Origin: Acidipila sp. EB88
GTDB lineage: Bacteria; Acidobacteriota; Terriglobia; Terriglobales; Acidobacteriaceae
DNA: 64,000 bases
Assembly: GCF_003858395.1 (NCBI RefSeq)
Contig: NZ_QWEV01000005.1
Location: forward strand, 2,480,001 to 2,544,000
Direction: 5' to 3'
The notes below the pieces were generated by a model. The model saw only the letters and a list, made by a program, of their open reading frames with translations, was not told where the DNA came from and did not search any database. Shown here piece after piece: positions 37,352 to 47,458 of this stretch (position 1 is its first letter; every line of letters starts with the position of its first letter). The position numbers and the translations under genes were made by a program.

Positions 37352-38152
37352 ATGAAAAACTCTCGCTTCGCTCACGCAACCGTTCCCCTCGCCTTCGCAG
37401 CCCTGTTGCTGGCCGGATGCAGTAAACAGGCTCCGCAGCAGGCGACTCAGTCCAACCCGCAACAGTATCCGCAGCAGGGCCAACCCGCCCAAGTGGCCCC
37501 CAATGCGCCGGCGCAGCAGGCGATCAATCCCGGAAACTCCGCAGCGACGACGCAGGCCATGCCGCCCGCACCGCCCCCGGAAACAGGAAGTGCCGCCTCC
37601 GGGCCGGCTGCTCCGGTTGCCAGCGCACCGCCGCAGCCCGTCTCCTATACCATCCCGGCCGGCACGCGGATCGTGGTGACGACGCATGAAACCATCGACA
37701 CCAAGACCGCGCAGCCGGGCCAGAGCTTCTCCGCAACCGTGGCGCTGCCGATCACGGTGCGTGGCGCAACGCTGGTGCGCAGCGGTTCCGAGGCGAGCGG
37801 CACCGTGATCGACTCGAAGTCACCCGGCCGCTTCAAGGGTGCGGGCACGCTTGCGATTCGCCTGGATAGCCTTCGGATCGGCGGTCGCAGCTACCCCGTC
37901 TCGACCAGCGCTTACGTGCAGTCGGTCAAGGGCAAGGGCAAGCGGACGGCCGTGATGGCAGGTGGTGGTACCGGTGTCGGCGCACTCATCGGTGGCCTCG
38001 CCGGCGGCGGCAAGGGCGCCCTGATCGGCGGACTGGTGGGCGCGGGCGGCGGCACGGCCGGCGCTGCCTTTACCGGCAACAAGGACCTCGACATTCCCGC
38101 GGAGTCGCGCGTTTCGTTCAGCCTGCGTCGCTCGATCACTGTGTCTCGCTGA
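37352..38152 (+). CDS. lipoprotein with Gln/Pro-rich linker and glycine-zipper region
   Basis: A 266-residue exported protein. LLLAGC gives a lipobox with Cys at residue 23 or so. A Gln/Pro/Ala-rich disordered part runs to about residue 95. A beta-rich domain follows (YTIPAGTRIVVTTHETIDT...). Near the C-terminus, GGGTGVGALIGGLAGGGKGALIGGL is cut into two short glycine-zipper repeats (about 210-245) that could insert into or associate with a membrane. Function unknown; probably an outer-membrane lipoprotein. Divergent from the NtrY-like kinase. Confidence 0.75.
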   Translation: MKNSRFAHATVPLAFAALLLAGCSKQAPQQATQSNPQQYPQQGQPAQVAPNAPAQQAINPGNSAATTQAMPPAPPPETGSAASGPAAPVASAPPQPVSYTIPAGTRIVVTTHETIDTKTAQPGQSFSATVALPITVRGATLVRSGSEASGTVIDSKSPGRFKGAGTLAIRLDSLRIGGRSYPVSTSAYVQSVKGKGKRTAVMAGGGTGVGALIGGLAGGGKGALIGGLVGAGGGTAGAAFTGNKDLDIPAESRVSFSLRRSITVSR

Positions 38153-38207
38153 ACCTGCGTGGGTCCGGGAGCCCGGGATTCAACGCACACTGTTGATCCA
38201 TAACAAC

Positions 38208-38252
38208 GCACGCAAAGAGGGGAGTGCCCAGGGCACTCCCCTCTTTGCGTGC
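38208..38252. terminator. 45-bp near-perfect palindromic terminator
   Basis: Two exact 22-base complementary arms (38208-38229 and 38231-38252) around a single A. The stem starts GCACGCAAAGAGGGG. It sits 55 bp after the lipoprotein stop and 21 bp before the stop of the convergent alanine dehydrogenase gene, so it most likely ends transcription from both sides. Confidence 0.75.
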
Positions 38253-38273
38253 TCACCCCGCGTGAGCGAACCG

Positions 38274-39386
38274 CTACTGCAGCAGCGAGTGAATCGGCTT
38301 CCACTGCTTGCCCTGCGACACGGCCACCGGCTCGCAACACAGCACACCCTCGTGCGTGTTGACGCCTTCGGCCAGCCCACTGTCGGCCAGCAGTGCTGCC
38401 TTCACGCCCTGCGCCAGGCGCTGTACGTAGGGGAAGGTCGCGTTGGTCAGGCCCAGCGTCGAGGTGTTCGGTACCGAAGCCGGCATGTTGGTGACGCAGT
38501 AGTGCACCACGCCGTCCACCTCGTAGGAGGGATCGCTGTGCGTGGTGGGCCGTGCCGTTTCAAAGCAGCCGCCCTGATCGATGGCAACGTCGACCATCAC
38601 CGCGCCCCGCTTCATGCCGCGCACCATCTCGGCCGTCACAATCTTGGGAGCAGCCGCGCCCGGAATCAGCACGCCGCCGATCACGAGGTCCGCGGCGCGC
38701 ACGGCTTCGGTCACGTTGTGCAGGTTCGAGGCCAGCGTAAACACGCGGCCGCCGAAGATGTCGTCGAGCTCGCGCAGGCGGTGCAGGTTGCGATCCACGA
38801 TCGTGACCTTGGCGCCCATGCCCAGCGCAATCTTGGCAGCGTTGGTGCCGACGATGCCGCCGCCGATAATGCACACGTCCGCCGGCGGTACGCCGGGGAT
38901 GCCGCCCAGCAGCAGGCCGCGTCCACCGTTGCTCTTTTCAAGATAAGCAGCGCCGACCTGCACGCTCAGGCGTCCTGCGACCTCGGACATCGGTGTCAGC
39001 AGCGGCAGCGTGCCGAGTGAGTCCGTGATGGTCTCGTAGGCGATGCCGGTGACCTGGCGCTCCATCAGCTTCTCGGTCAGTGCCGGCAGCGGGGCGAGGT
39101 GCAGATAGGTGAACAGCGTAAGACCAGGGCGGAAGTGCACGTACTCCTTCTCGACCGGCTCCTTGACCTTGACCACCATGTCGGCGTGCGCCCAGACGTG
39201 GCCGGCCTCGCCGACGATCTCGGCGCCTGCTGCCTGGTAATCATCATCCGAGAAGGCGGAAAGCTCGCCGGCATGCTGCTCGATCAGCACCGAGTGGCCT
39301 GCGGCTTTCAGTTCCTTTGCGCCGGCCGGGGTGAGCGCAACGCGTGTTTCATGGTCTTTCACTTCTTTGGGTACGCCGATAATCAT
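38274..39386 (-). CDS. ald: alanine dehydrogenase
   Basis: A 370-residue NAD-dependent L-alanine dehydrogenase (L-alanine to pyruvate and ammonia, reversible). [20 protein letters not shown] is the family start; VKVKEP holds the pyruvate-binding lysine region, and [16 protein letters not shown] is the Rossmann NAD loop. [16 protein letters not shown] is also typical. Full length. It may link nitrogen and carbon metabolism with the aspartase at the far end of the window. Confidence 0.95.
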   Translation of the reverse strand: MIIGVPKEVKDHETRVALTPAGAKELKAAGHSVLIEQHAGELSAFSDDDYQAAGAEIVGEAGHVWAHADMVVKVKEPVEKEYVHFRPGLTLFTYLHLAPLPALTEKLMERQVTGIAYETITDSLGTLPLLTPMSEVAGRLSVQVGAAYLEKSNGGRGLLLGGIPGVPPADVCIIGGGIVGTNAAKIALGMGAKVTIVDRNLHRLRELDDIFGGRVFTLASNLHNVTEAVRAADLVIGGVLIPGAAAPKIVTAEMVRGMKRGAVMVDVAIDQGGCFETARPTTHSDPSYEVDGVVHYCVTNMPASVPNTSTLGLTNATFPYVQRLAQGVKAALLADSGLAEGVNTHEGVLCCEPVAVSQGKQWKPIHSLLQ

Positions 39387-39552
39387 CAGTCAGAGGTCCT
39401 CTCTGAAAATCATAGCGTGCCGCTCTGCCTCGTTCCTGCGAACGGACCGGAGCGCGCCCGCCGGGTCTCGAGGTGACTATCGTGGCTCAACTGCAGCGCC
39501 GGTGGCGGCTCTTCGCCGGTTGGGCACAGCATAGGCGCTACAATTGAGGTGA

Positions 39553-40644
<1,092 letters not shown>

Positions 40645-40693
40645 AACCGAGGAGTGCCAGGAGGCGGCGTAACCCGCTGCCTCCAACCCCGCT

Positions 40694-42904
40694 ATGGAAT
40701 CCTTCTTCGGCCGGTACAAGAATCCCCTGGTACTTGCGCTCATCCTGGTGGCGCAGTTTGCGCTGCTCGCGGTGCAGATCAAGCCGCGCCTCCCGGGCGC
40801 CGCCCTTGCTGACCAGACCGGCGTGAAGGTGCTGCGGATGGGCGTCACCACCGTGGTCGCTCCTCCTGAAAAAGTCCTCCACCAGAGCGGTTTGGGCGTA
40901 CGCGGGATCTGGTCCAGTTACATCAGTCTCATCAACGTCAAGCAGCAGAACGAGCAGTTGCTCGCCGAAAACCAGCGGCTCCAGCTGGAGCAGGCCGCGC
41001 TTGCCGAAGATGCGCGCCAAGGGCAGCGCCTGCAGGAGCTGCTCGCCTTCAAGCAGCACTACGTGGACTCCACCGTGCCTGCCCAGGTGGTAGGCACCGG
41101 CGGTTCCGACCACAACCGCGTCGTGTACATCGACAAGGGTTCCGACGACGGCATCGCGGCGGAGATGCCGGTGATTACCCCGGACGGCATCGTCGGCAAG
41201 GTCACGGACGTGACCCCGCACACGAGCCAGGTCCTTGAGATCTCGGACCCCACCAGCGCCGCCGGCGTCCTGCTCGAAGAAACCCGCACCCGCGGTATCC
41301 TGCGCGGCGACACCGTGGGCCATCCCGAGATCGTGAACCTGATGCCGGACGACCGCATCAAGCCCGGGCAGCTGGTGCTGACCTCGGGCGGCGACCAGAT
41401 CTTTCCCCGCGGACTGCCGGTCGGCGTGGTCGACAAGGTCGTACCCGACGTGGAGAATCAGCCGCTGGTGAACGTGGTGCTGAAGCCCGCGGCGAACCTG
41501 GGCCGGCTTGAAGAAGTCCTGGTTGTCACAGGTACGGGCAGCGTTCCTTCCGGCCAGATGCGGCGCGACCTTGCCCGGAGCGAAGGCACCGCCTCTGCCG
41601 TCAAGGCCGCGGCCGTCGCCAAGGCAGAAGCCGCAGCCAAGGCCGAGGCGGCGCTGGAAGCACAGCGCGCGTCCGACATCCTGGCGCAGCGGCTCCCCAG
41701 TGCTTCCAACGTTGAGAACCCGGATGCTCCCGATGCCACTCCGGGATCGTCGCCCGCAACCGCCGACTCGGACGCCGCCCCGCTGCACCCGCCGACCGCC
41801 CTGCACTCCGATCACTATTCGCCAGGCACCGCCCCGGCCGCTGCCAACCTGACCCCTGGCCAGCGCCTTGCGCCCTATGCGGAAGGTGTGCCCAACACCG
41901 AGCGGGCTGTGAAGTCGCCGGATGACCCGGCTGCTGCGTTGCCCAACCCCTCGGTCTCGCCCGCGTTCCGTGCCGCGCACGATGCGGCGATGGCTGCGCG
42001 CCCCCATCCGAAGCCGGCGCCTGTCGCCAGTGCGCCCGCCACCATTGCCCCCGCGACCGCGACAGCATCGCCGGCGGCCGCTGGCGCCAAGCCCGCGACT
42101 GGCACCCCTGGCGCGGCAACGGTTGCCAGCGCCGACGGTACGGTCATGCGACCCGTGATCCGGCGTGTTCCGATCCTGAACGCTGATGGCACACCCATGC
42201 TCAACGCGGATGGCACGCCCTCCGTACGCCGGGTGCCCGTGCTCAACCCGGACGGCACCCCGGTCATGCACCGCGTACCCGTTACCCCACCTGCCGTGAA
42301 TGCAGCCGGGTCTCCGGTTCCGCATGCAACCACAACCGTTGCGCCCGCGACAGGTGCGCCGGTCGCGCATCGCGCGGCACCGGCACTGAACGCCGATGGC
42401 ACCCCGGCAATCCATCGCACCGCGCCGGCACTGAACGCTGATGGCACCCCGGTGGTCCATCGCACCGCACCGGCACTGAACGCCGATGGCACCCCGGTGG
42501 TCCATCGCACCGCACCGGCACTGAACGCCGATGGCACCCCGGTGGTCCATCGCACCGCACCGGCTGTGAACGCAGACGGCACGCCGGTGATTCATCGCAC
42601 TGCGCCGTCCACTCCCGCAACTGGCGTCCAGGCTGCTCCTCGCACGACGCCGGCCGCCGGAGCATCCACCACCCGTCCGGCCGGGCAGGGAAGCGTCGCC
42701 ACGCAGGTCATCCAGGATGGGCCGATCGCGGGACGTACCCCGCGGCCATCTGCCACCACCGCCCCGGCAAAACCTGGTGCTGCGCCGCAAACGGCAACGC
42801 CGCGTCGCCGCACGCCCGTGCTGGTTCCCGATGACGGAAGCCGTCCACCGGCACGCGCGCCCCAGCCCGCGGCAACGCAACCCGCTCCCCAAGGACAGCA
42901 ATAA
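40694..42904 (+). CDS. mreC: MreC with long repeat-rich C-terminal tail
   Basis: A 736-residue elongasome scaffold. The N-terminal helix (FLLALIL-type, residues 10-28), coiled coil (about 80-120) and two beta barrels of MreC are present up to residue 280 or so (MPVITPDGIVGKV, LVLTSGGDQIFPRGLPVG). The remaining 450 residues are Ala/Pro-rich and low complexity, with LNADGTP-type repeats. Five tandem 15-residue units lie at residues 562-636. Common MreC proteins have 270-370 residues. The tail would be in the periplasm. The stop overlaps mreD (TAATG). Confidence 0.93.
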   Translation: MESFFGRYKNPLVLALILVAQFALLAVQIKPRLPGAALADQTGVKVLRMGVTTVVAPPEKVLHQSGLGVRGIWSSYISLINVKQQNEQLLAENQRLQLEQAALAEDARQGQRLQELLAFKQHYVDSTVPAQVVGTGGSDHNRVVYIDKGSDDGIAAEMPVITPDGIVGKVTDVTPHTSQVLEISDPTSAAGVLLEETRTRGILRGDTVGHPEIVNLMPDDRIKPGQLVLTSGGDQIFPRGLPVGVVDKVVPDVENQPLVNVVLKPAANLGRLEEVLVVTGTGSVPSGQMRRDLARSEGTASAVKAAAVAKAEAAAKAEAALEAQRASDILAQRLPSASNVENPDAPDATPGSSPATADSDAAPLHPPTALHSDHYSPGTAPAAANLTPGQRLAPYAEGVPNTERAVKSPDDPAAALPNPSVSPAFRAAHDAAMAARPHPKPAPVASAPATIAPATATASPAAAGAKPATGTPGAATVASADGTVMRPVIRRVPILNADGTPMLNADGTPSVRRVPVLNPDGTPVMHRVPVTPPAVNAAGSPVPHATTTVAPATGAPVAHRAAPALNADGTPAIHRTAPALNADGTPVVHRTAPALNADGTPVVHRTAPALNADGTPVVHRTAPAVNADGTPVIHRTAPSTPATGVQAAPRTTPAAGASTTRPAGQGSVATQVIQDGPIAGRTPRPSATTAPAKPGAAPQTATPRRRTPVLVPDDGSRPPARAPQPAATQPAPQGQQ
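42377..42601 (+). repeat. five tandem 45-bp repeats inside mreC
   Basis: Units start at 42377, 42422, 42467, 42512 and 42557. Each encodes APALNADGTPVVHRT or a close variant, in frame. Units 3 and 4 are identical over the whole 45 bp, and unit 2 differs from them by two bases; units 1 and 5 have diverged more. More degenerate NADGTP copies lie just upstream (about 42178-42270). Near identity suggests recent duplication. Confidence 0.92.
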
Positions 42905-43424
42905 TGGCGCTGCTTGCGGCCTCACGCCGCGAAACCGAAGCCCCTACCCTGCCTGTGTGGCTGGTGCTGATTGCTCCCGTGCTCGCAATCGGCATCGACT
43001 CGTTCCTGCCGATCCACTTTTCGCCGGCTGCTTTTCTCGACCTGCCGCTGCTGCTGGTGATCTACTTCGCCATCGCCAAGCGTAGCCCGGTCGTAGGCGC
43101 GATTTCGGGCGCCGTCATCGGCATCCTGCAGGACGCGCTTACCCGCGAACCGCTCGGGTCATGGGCGTCACCAAGACGGTGATCGGCTACATTGCGGGTC
43201 TGCTCGGCAACCGGATCGATACGGAAAACCATGGCGCGCGGGTGCTGTTCGTGTTTGCCCTGTCGCTTCTGCACAGCGGCCTTTACTGGGTCTTGGTGGG
43301 GCGCCTGATGGCGCAGCCGGTTGGCTGGGATTGGCTCCACGAGGTACTGCGGGCCGGCATCAACGCGATCGTGGGCGTGCTGCTGTTTGCCGTGCTCGAC
43401 CTCACCCAGGGCGAGGCCAGCTAG
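42904..43424 (+). pseudogene. mreD: mreD interrupted by a one-base frameshift
   Basis: Two overlapping frames together encode one MreD-like inner-membrane protein of about 172 residues. Frame 1 (42904-43182) starts MALLAASRRETEAPTLP and holds two or three helices up to LTREPLGS. Frame 2 (43161-43424) continues MGVTKTVIGYIAGLLGNRID and has the last two helices. The switch is near CTCGGGTCATGGGC (43157-43170) and requires a -1 shift, as if one base were missing. No slippery heptamer is visible, and no Shine-Dalgarno site precedes the ATG at 43161. Either a true mutation, a sequencing error, or a split protein. Confidence 0.8.
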
Positions 43425-43509
43425 CGCGTATCGTGGGGCGGGCGCAGGCCTTTCATCTACCGGACCGCTGCGCCGATCAACGGCTATTCCGGCCTTTACC
43501 AAAGAGACG

Positions 43510-43531
43510 CCCGCCCGCAGATGCGGGCGGG
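43510..43531 (+). terminator. GC-rich hairpin after mreBCD
   Basis: CCCGCCCGCA/TGCGGGCGGG, a 10-bp perfect stem with a 2-base centre, 86 bp after mreD. No U-run. The gap to mrdA (43425-43697) also contains a TTGGGC...TGATAC pair with 16-bp spacing (about 43647-43674) that could be the mrdA promoter. Confidence 0.5.
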
Positions 43532-43697
43532 TGGCGGCTACAACCGCCGGCAGAAACCAGATATTCTGAAGCAAAGACGAACAGCCAAAACTGCTTCCGT
43601 AGCACGAAAGCAATGCCGGGATCGGAATTGGAAAAGCTCCTCGGCATTGGGCGTTTGTGCCCGTTAATTGATACCGCGATACCCCAGGTGCACCGGA

Positions 43698-45851
43698 ATG
43701 CTGAACCGCGAACAAGAGATCCCCGCCGCTAAACTCTCCGTTGTGCAGTATGTTGTGCTCGCCGTCCTGCTGGTCCTGATCGCAGGCCTCTGGCGCCTGC
43801 AGATCGTCGGCAAGGACAATTACCGGGCGCTGGCGCAGGCGAACCGCGTCCGCAAGGTGCCGATCCTCGCCCCGCGCGGACGCCTGCTCGATCGCGAAGG
43901 CCGCCTGATCGTCGACAACTATCCTTCGGTTTCCGCCTTCCTGGTGCACGAGCAGGGCCGTGACCTCGATGCGGACCTGCCCGTGATCGCCCGCGGTCTC
44001 AACATGGGCATCGACCAGATCCAGGCAGCGATCAAGAAGTACGGCATCTCGGCGAAGTACCAGCCGATCCCGCTCAAGCAGGACATCACGCCCGATGAAC
44101 AGGAGTTCATCGAGGCTCACCGCGACGCGCTGCCCGAGCTCGAGCTCATCAACGAACAGCGTCGCCTTTACCCGCGCGATGGCTTTGCCGCTCACCTGAT
44201 CGGCTATGTTGGCGAAGTTTCGGAAGACATGCTGCAGCAGTCGCAGTACGCCTACTACGAGCCCGGTGACGTGGTCGGCCGCTCTGGTGTGGAGGAGACC
44301 TATGACCAGCTGCTGCGCGGCACCGATGGCTCGCATGACGTGCTGGTGGACTCGCACGGGCGTGAAGTCGGCGTGCTCGGCAACGAGCCTGCCGTTCCCG
44401 GCAAGGACCTCAAGCTCTCCGTGGACCTCGACATCCAGCGCGCCGCTGAAAACGCCATGGGCGACCGCAATGGCGCCATGATCGCCATGGACCCCCACAC
44501 CGGCGAGATCCTCGCCATGGTTTCGCGCCCGGTCTTCGATCCCAATCGTTTCGCGGTCCGCATCGGCCGCGACGACTGGAACAAGCTGATGACCGACCCG
44601 AATCACCCGCTGCTCAACAAGGCCATCCAGGCGCAGCTCGCCCCCGGGTCCACCTTCAAGGTCATCATGTCGGTCGCGGGGCTTGAAGAGAACGTCGCGC
44701 AGACGCTCAAGGTCAACTGCCAGGGCGGCGCCAGCTTCTACGGCCGCTTCTTTGCCTGCGATGCGCATCACGGCAACGTCGACATCCGCAACGCCCTGCC
44801 CTTCTCCTGCGACACCTACTACTACACGCTGGCGCAGCGCCTCGGCATCACCAAGATCGCCGACTGGGCCCACAAGATGGGGATCGGCAAGAAGACCGGC
44901 ATTGACCTGCCCAACGAAGTCGCCGGCACCATGCCGAGCGAAGAGTGGGCCATGCGCAACTACCACCGCAAGTGGTATGCCGGTGAAACCATCTCGGTCG
45001 GTATCGGCCAGGGCGCTGTTGCGCTCACTCCGATCCAGCTTGCGCGCGCCATTGGCGGCATCACCTCGGGCGGCGACTTCCAGCGGCCGCACGTCGTGAT
45101 GTCGAACCAGCTGCCCGCCCAGTATGAGCAGGCCATGCTCGAAAGCTTCCCCGGCTCCGGGGCCACCGAGGTCCGCCTCGATCCCGCCGCCTGGCAGACC
45201 ATCACCGATGGCATGGCCGACACCACCACGGGAAGCGGCACGGCGCACGCCTCGCATCTAGAGGGCATCGACTTCGCCGGCAAAACCGGCACCGCGCAGG
45301 TGCTCAACCACTCCTTTGGCGCCAAGAGCGTCTCCTCCAACATTGCGGGCCGCGCCAACGCGTGGTTCGTAGGCGTGGCGCCCCGCCGCAATCCCGATAT
45401 TGTCGTGGTCGTGCTCTGGGAGCATGGCGGCTGGGGAGCCGGTTCGGCGCACCTCGCTGCCCAGGTGATCGAGACCTTCGTGGACAAGCAGCGCCGCCTG
45501 GAACATAACCTTCAGGCCCCTCCAAAGGCCGCACCCCTGGTTGAAGTAGGCGCCATTTACTCCGCACCCGGCGAGCAGGATGGAGCCGCCAACAACAAGC
45601 CATCGGCCAAGTCGCTCTCGACCCCGGTTGGCCCGGCTGAGAAGCCCGCCCCACCCGCCGGCAGCCCCACGGCCGGCATGCACGGAGGCCACTTCTTCGT
45701 GCCGGTGCATCCGTGGAACGCGGCCAGGGCCGCTAGCGTAGCGGCCACAGTCCCGACGCGCAAGCCCTCTTCACGGCAAAGCGCCCCGCAGGAGGGTCTG
45801 GCGATGGCAGCCAGCCTGCACGCTCCGGTGATCGGGGTGCCCGCACGATGA
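43698..45851 (+). CDS. mrdA: penicillin-binding protein 2 (elongasome transpeptidase)
   Basis: A 717-residue class B PBP. One N-terminal helix (LSVVQYVVLAVLLVLIAGLW) is followed by the pedestal domain (APRGRLLDREGRLIVDN) and the transpeptidase with STFK (Ser318, Lys321), SCD as second motif and KTGT at 529-532. The SCD variant is the usual one in PBP2. It cross-links peptidoglycan together with RodA. The last 110 residues after the catalytic domain are Pro/Ala-rich and probably disordered, another example of long tails in this cluster. The stop overlaps rodA. Confidence 0.95.
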   Translation: MLNREQEIPAAKLSVVQYVVLAVLLVLIAGLWRLQIVGKDNYRALAQANRVRKVPILAPRGRLLDREGRLIVDNYPSVSAFLVHEQGRDLDADLPVIARGLNMGIDQIQAAIKKYGISAKYQPIPLKQDITPDEQEFIEAHRDALPELELINEQRRLYPRDGFAAHLIGYVGEVSEDMLQQSQYAYYEPGDVVGRSGVEETYDQLLRGTDGSHDVLVDSHGREVGVLGNEPAVPGKDLKLSVDLDIQRAAENAMGDRNGAMIAMDPHTGEILAMVSRPVFDPNRFAVRIGRDDWNKLMTDPNHPLLNKAIQAQLAPGSTFKVIMSVAGLEENVAQTLKVNCQGGASFYGRFFACDAHHGNVDIRNALPFSCDTYYYTLAQRLGITKIADWAHKMGIGKKTGIDLPNEVAGTMPSEEWAMRNYHRKWYAGETISVGIGQGAVALTPIQLARAIGGITSGGDFQRPHVVMSNQLPAQYEQAMLESFPGSGATEVRLDPAAWQTITDGMADTTTGSGTAHASHLEGIDFAGKTGTAQVLNHSFGAKSVSSNIAGRANAWFVGVAPRRNPDIVVVVLWEHGGWGAGSAHLAAQVIETFVDKQRRLEHNLQAPPKAAPLVEVGAIYSAPGEQDGAANNKPSAKSLSTPVGPAEKPAPPAGSPTAGMHGGHFFVPVHPWNAARAASVAATVPTRKPSSRQSAPQEGLAMAASLHAPVIGVPAR

Positions 45852-46951
45852 AAGGCCGCCTGTTCTCCTTCCGCGACTTCGACTGGACGCTGCTGGGTTT
45901 TGTCCTGATCCTATCCATGCTTTCGGTGCTCGAGATCTACTCGGCCACCATGCATACCAAGTTCGTCGGCTTTGAGAAGACTCAGACACTCTGGCTGCTG
46001 GGTGGCATGGTCGTGATGTTCGTGGTCAGCCGCATCGACTACCACGTGCTGCTCGACGCCATTCCGTGGATCTACGGCTTTTGCCTGGTCTCGCTCGTCG
46101 CGGTGCTGGCCGTCGGCAGCAAGGTTCTGGGCGCCCGCCGCTGGATCAAGCTGCCGGGAGGCATCCACTTTCAGCCGTCCGAGTGGGTCAAGATCGTGCT
46201 GATCATCGCCGTCGCCCGCTACTTCGCCCGGCTTATCGGCAAGAACATGACCTGGGGCGACATCGGCAAGGGAATCGCGCTGGTGGCTGTGCCGATGCTG
46301 CTTGTGTTGAAGCAGCCTGATCTCGGCACGGCGCTTACCTATTCTCCCATCCTGCTCGTGGGGCTTTTCCTGGGTGGCATCCCCTGGAAAAAGGCGGCCA
46401 TCCTGGCCGTGGTGGGCTTGACGCTCGTGGGCGGCATCTGGTCCAGCGGCAAAGTACTCAAGCCGTACCAGAAGGCGCGCCTCACGTCCTTTCTCAATCC
46501 TGACAACGATCCCAAGGGCTCCGGCTACCAGATCCGCCAGTCCCTGATCGCGGTGGGCGATGGTGGCATGCTTGGCCGGGGCGTCGCCAAGGGCACGCAG
46601 ACACAGGGTGATTTCCTGCCCATTCCCTATACTGACTTCATCTTTGCGGCATGGAGCGAGGAGCACGGCTTCATCGGCGCGGTCGCGGTGCTGCTGCTAT
46701 ACTTCCTCATATTGATGCGTTTGATTCAGAACGCTCAAACCGCTGCTGACCTCTCCGGAACCCTGTTGGTGATGGGGGTGGTGGCAGTCCTGATCTTCCA
46801 GATCGCTGTCAATGTGGGAATGGTCATCGGTTTTATGCCGGTGACAGGGATTCCGCTTCCATTGATGAGCTATGGTGGGTCATCCGTTCTGTTCACGTTC
46901 CTGGCGCTCGGCATGGTCATGAATGTGCGCATGAACCGCTTTGTGAACTGA
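45848..46951 (+). CDS. rodA: peptidoglycan glycosyltransferase RodA
   Basis: A 367-residue SEDS-family polymerase with about ten helices. Family hallmarks are RRWIKLPGGIHFQPSEWVK, KQPDLGTALTYSP, the large loop YQIRQSLIAVGDGGMLGRG with GTQTQGDFLPIPYTDFIF, and the C-terminal PVTGIPLPLMSYGGSS. It polymerises lipid II and works with PBP2. The ATG overlaps the mrdA stop (ATGA), which fixes the start. Confidence 0.96.
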   Translation: MKGRLFSFRDFDWTLLGFVLILSMLSVLEIYSATMHTKFVGFEKTQTLWLLGGMVVMFVVSRIDYHVLLDAIPWIYGFCLVSLVAVLAVGSKVLGARRWIKLPGGIHFQPSEWVKIVLIIAVARYFARLIGKNMTWGDIGKGIALVAVPMLLVLKQPDLGTALTYSPILLVGLFLGGIPWKKAAILAVVGLTLVGGIWSSGKVLKPYQKARLTSFLNPDNDPKGSGYQIRQSLIAVGDGGMLGRGVAKGTQTQGDFLPIPYTDFIFAAWSEEHGFIGAVAVLLLYFLILMRLIQNAQTAADLSGTLLVMGVVAVLIFQIAVNVGMVIGFMPVTGIPLPLMSYGGSSVLFTFLALGMVMNVRMNRFVN

Positions 46952-47458
46952 CACAAGGCATTGGAAATTGTGGGACGGATTGATGGGCTGGCGGCATTAC
47001 GGCAGCTTGATCGATCGGGTTCAAAAAGCTTGTGTAGCAAGGTATGTCACGGGTTCCTTGGGTGGTGTGTTCGCCCGTTCCGTGAGCCACAGGTAGCGCA
47101 GTATCAAGAAGAAACAAGAACCGGTCAGGCAGCGCTGTTGGACTGCAGCCGGGCAGGACTTTGGGAATGAGCGCAAGAGGATGGGAAACGGCCCCACCCG
47201 CATGGCAGGTCGACGCGGTCACCATCCTCTCACGCCCCCTTTGGAAACAAAGCTCCTCTGCAGTCGACACCCCGCATCCTCAGCCGCTCGGCAGCATTCC
47301 TTGCTGCGTGGCGCCCCTTCCTGCGCGCATGGCGCGGAAGCCCCTGAGCGTATGCGCGGTGCAATCCACTCTGCCGGTAAGCTTCTTCGCTCCAGACCAT
47401 TCCATCGTTTGTGCCCGTGCTGCCGCTCCACCCGCCTGCCTCGCCTGAAAGAGGCACC
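46952..47458. other. 507-bp gap between rodA and rng
   Basis: No convincing gene on either strand. A TCACGG/CCGTGA inverted repeat (47047-47085) with inner G/C pairs could end the rodA transcript. A minus-strand frame at 47021-47203 contains a hydrophobic stretch but no Shine-Dalgarno site, and I do not accept it. The rng promoter must be in the distal half; no clear box was found. Confidence 0.5.

Noticed and set aside
43157..43170. Programmed -1 frameshift in mreD
   Set aside because: No slippery heptamer, no downstream structure and no upstream Shine-Dalgarno-like stimulator seen; a base error or mutation is simpler.
43062..45257. 731-residue open frame opposite mrdA
   Set aside because: Shadow frame; PBP2 motifs are intact on the plus strand.
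47021..47203. 60-residue minus-strand frame with a hydrophobic stretch between rodA and rng
   Set aside because: No Shine-Dalgarno site, many rare features (Cys, Pro runs) and no terminator; unlike the accepted 50-aa gene.
46952..47458. Search for tRNA or known structured RNA in the larger gaps
   Set aside because: No T-loop GGTTCRA-type sequence with matching acceptor stem, no SRP, RNase P, tmRNA or riboswitch core could be recognised in any gap.
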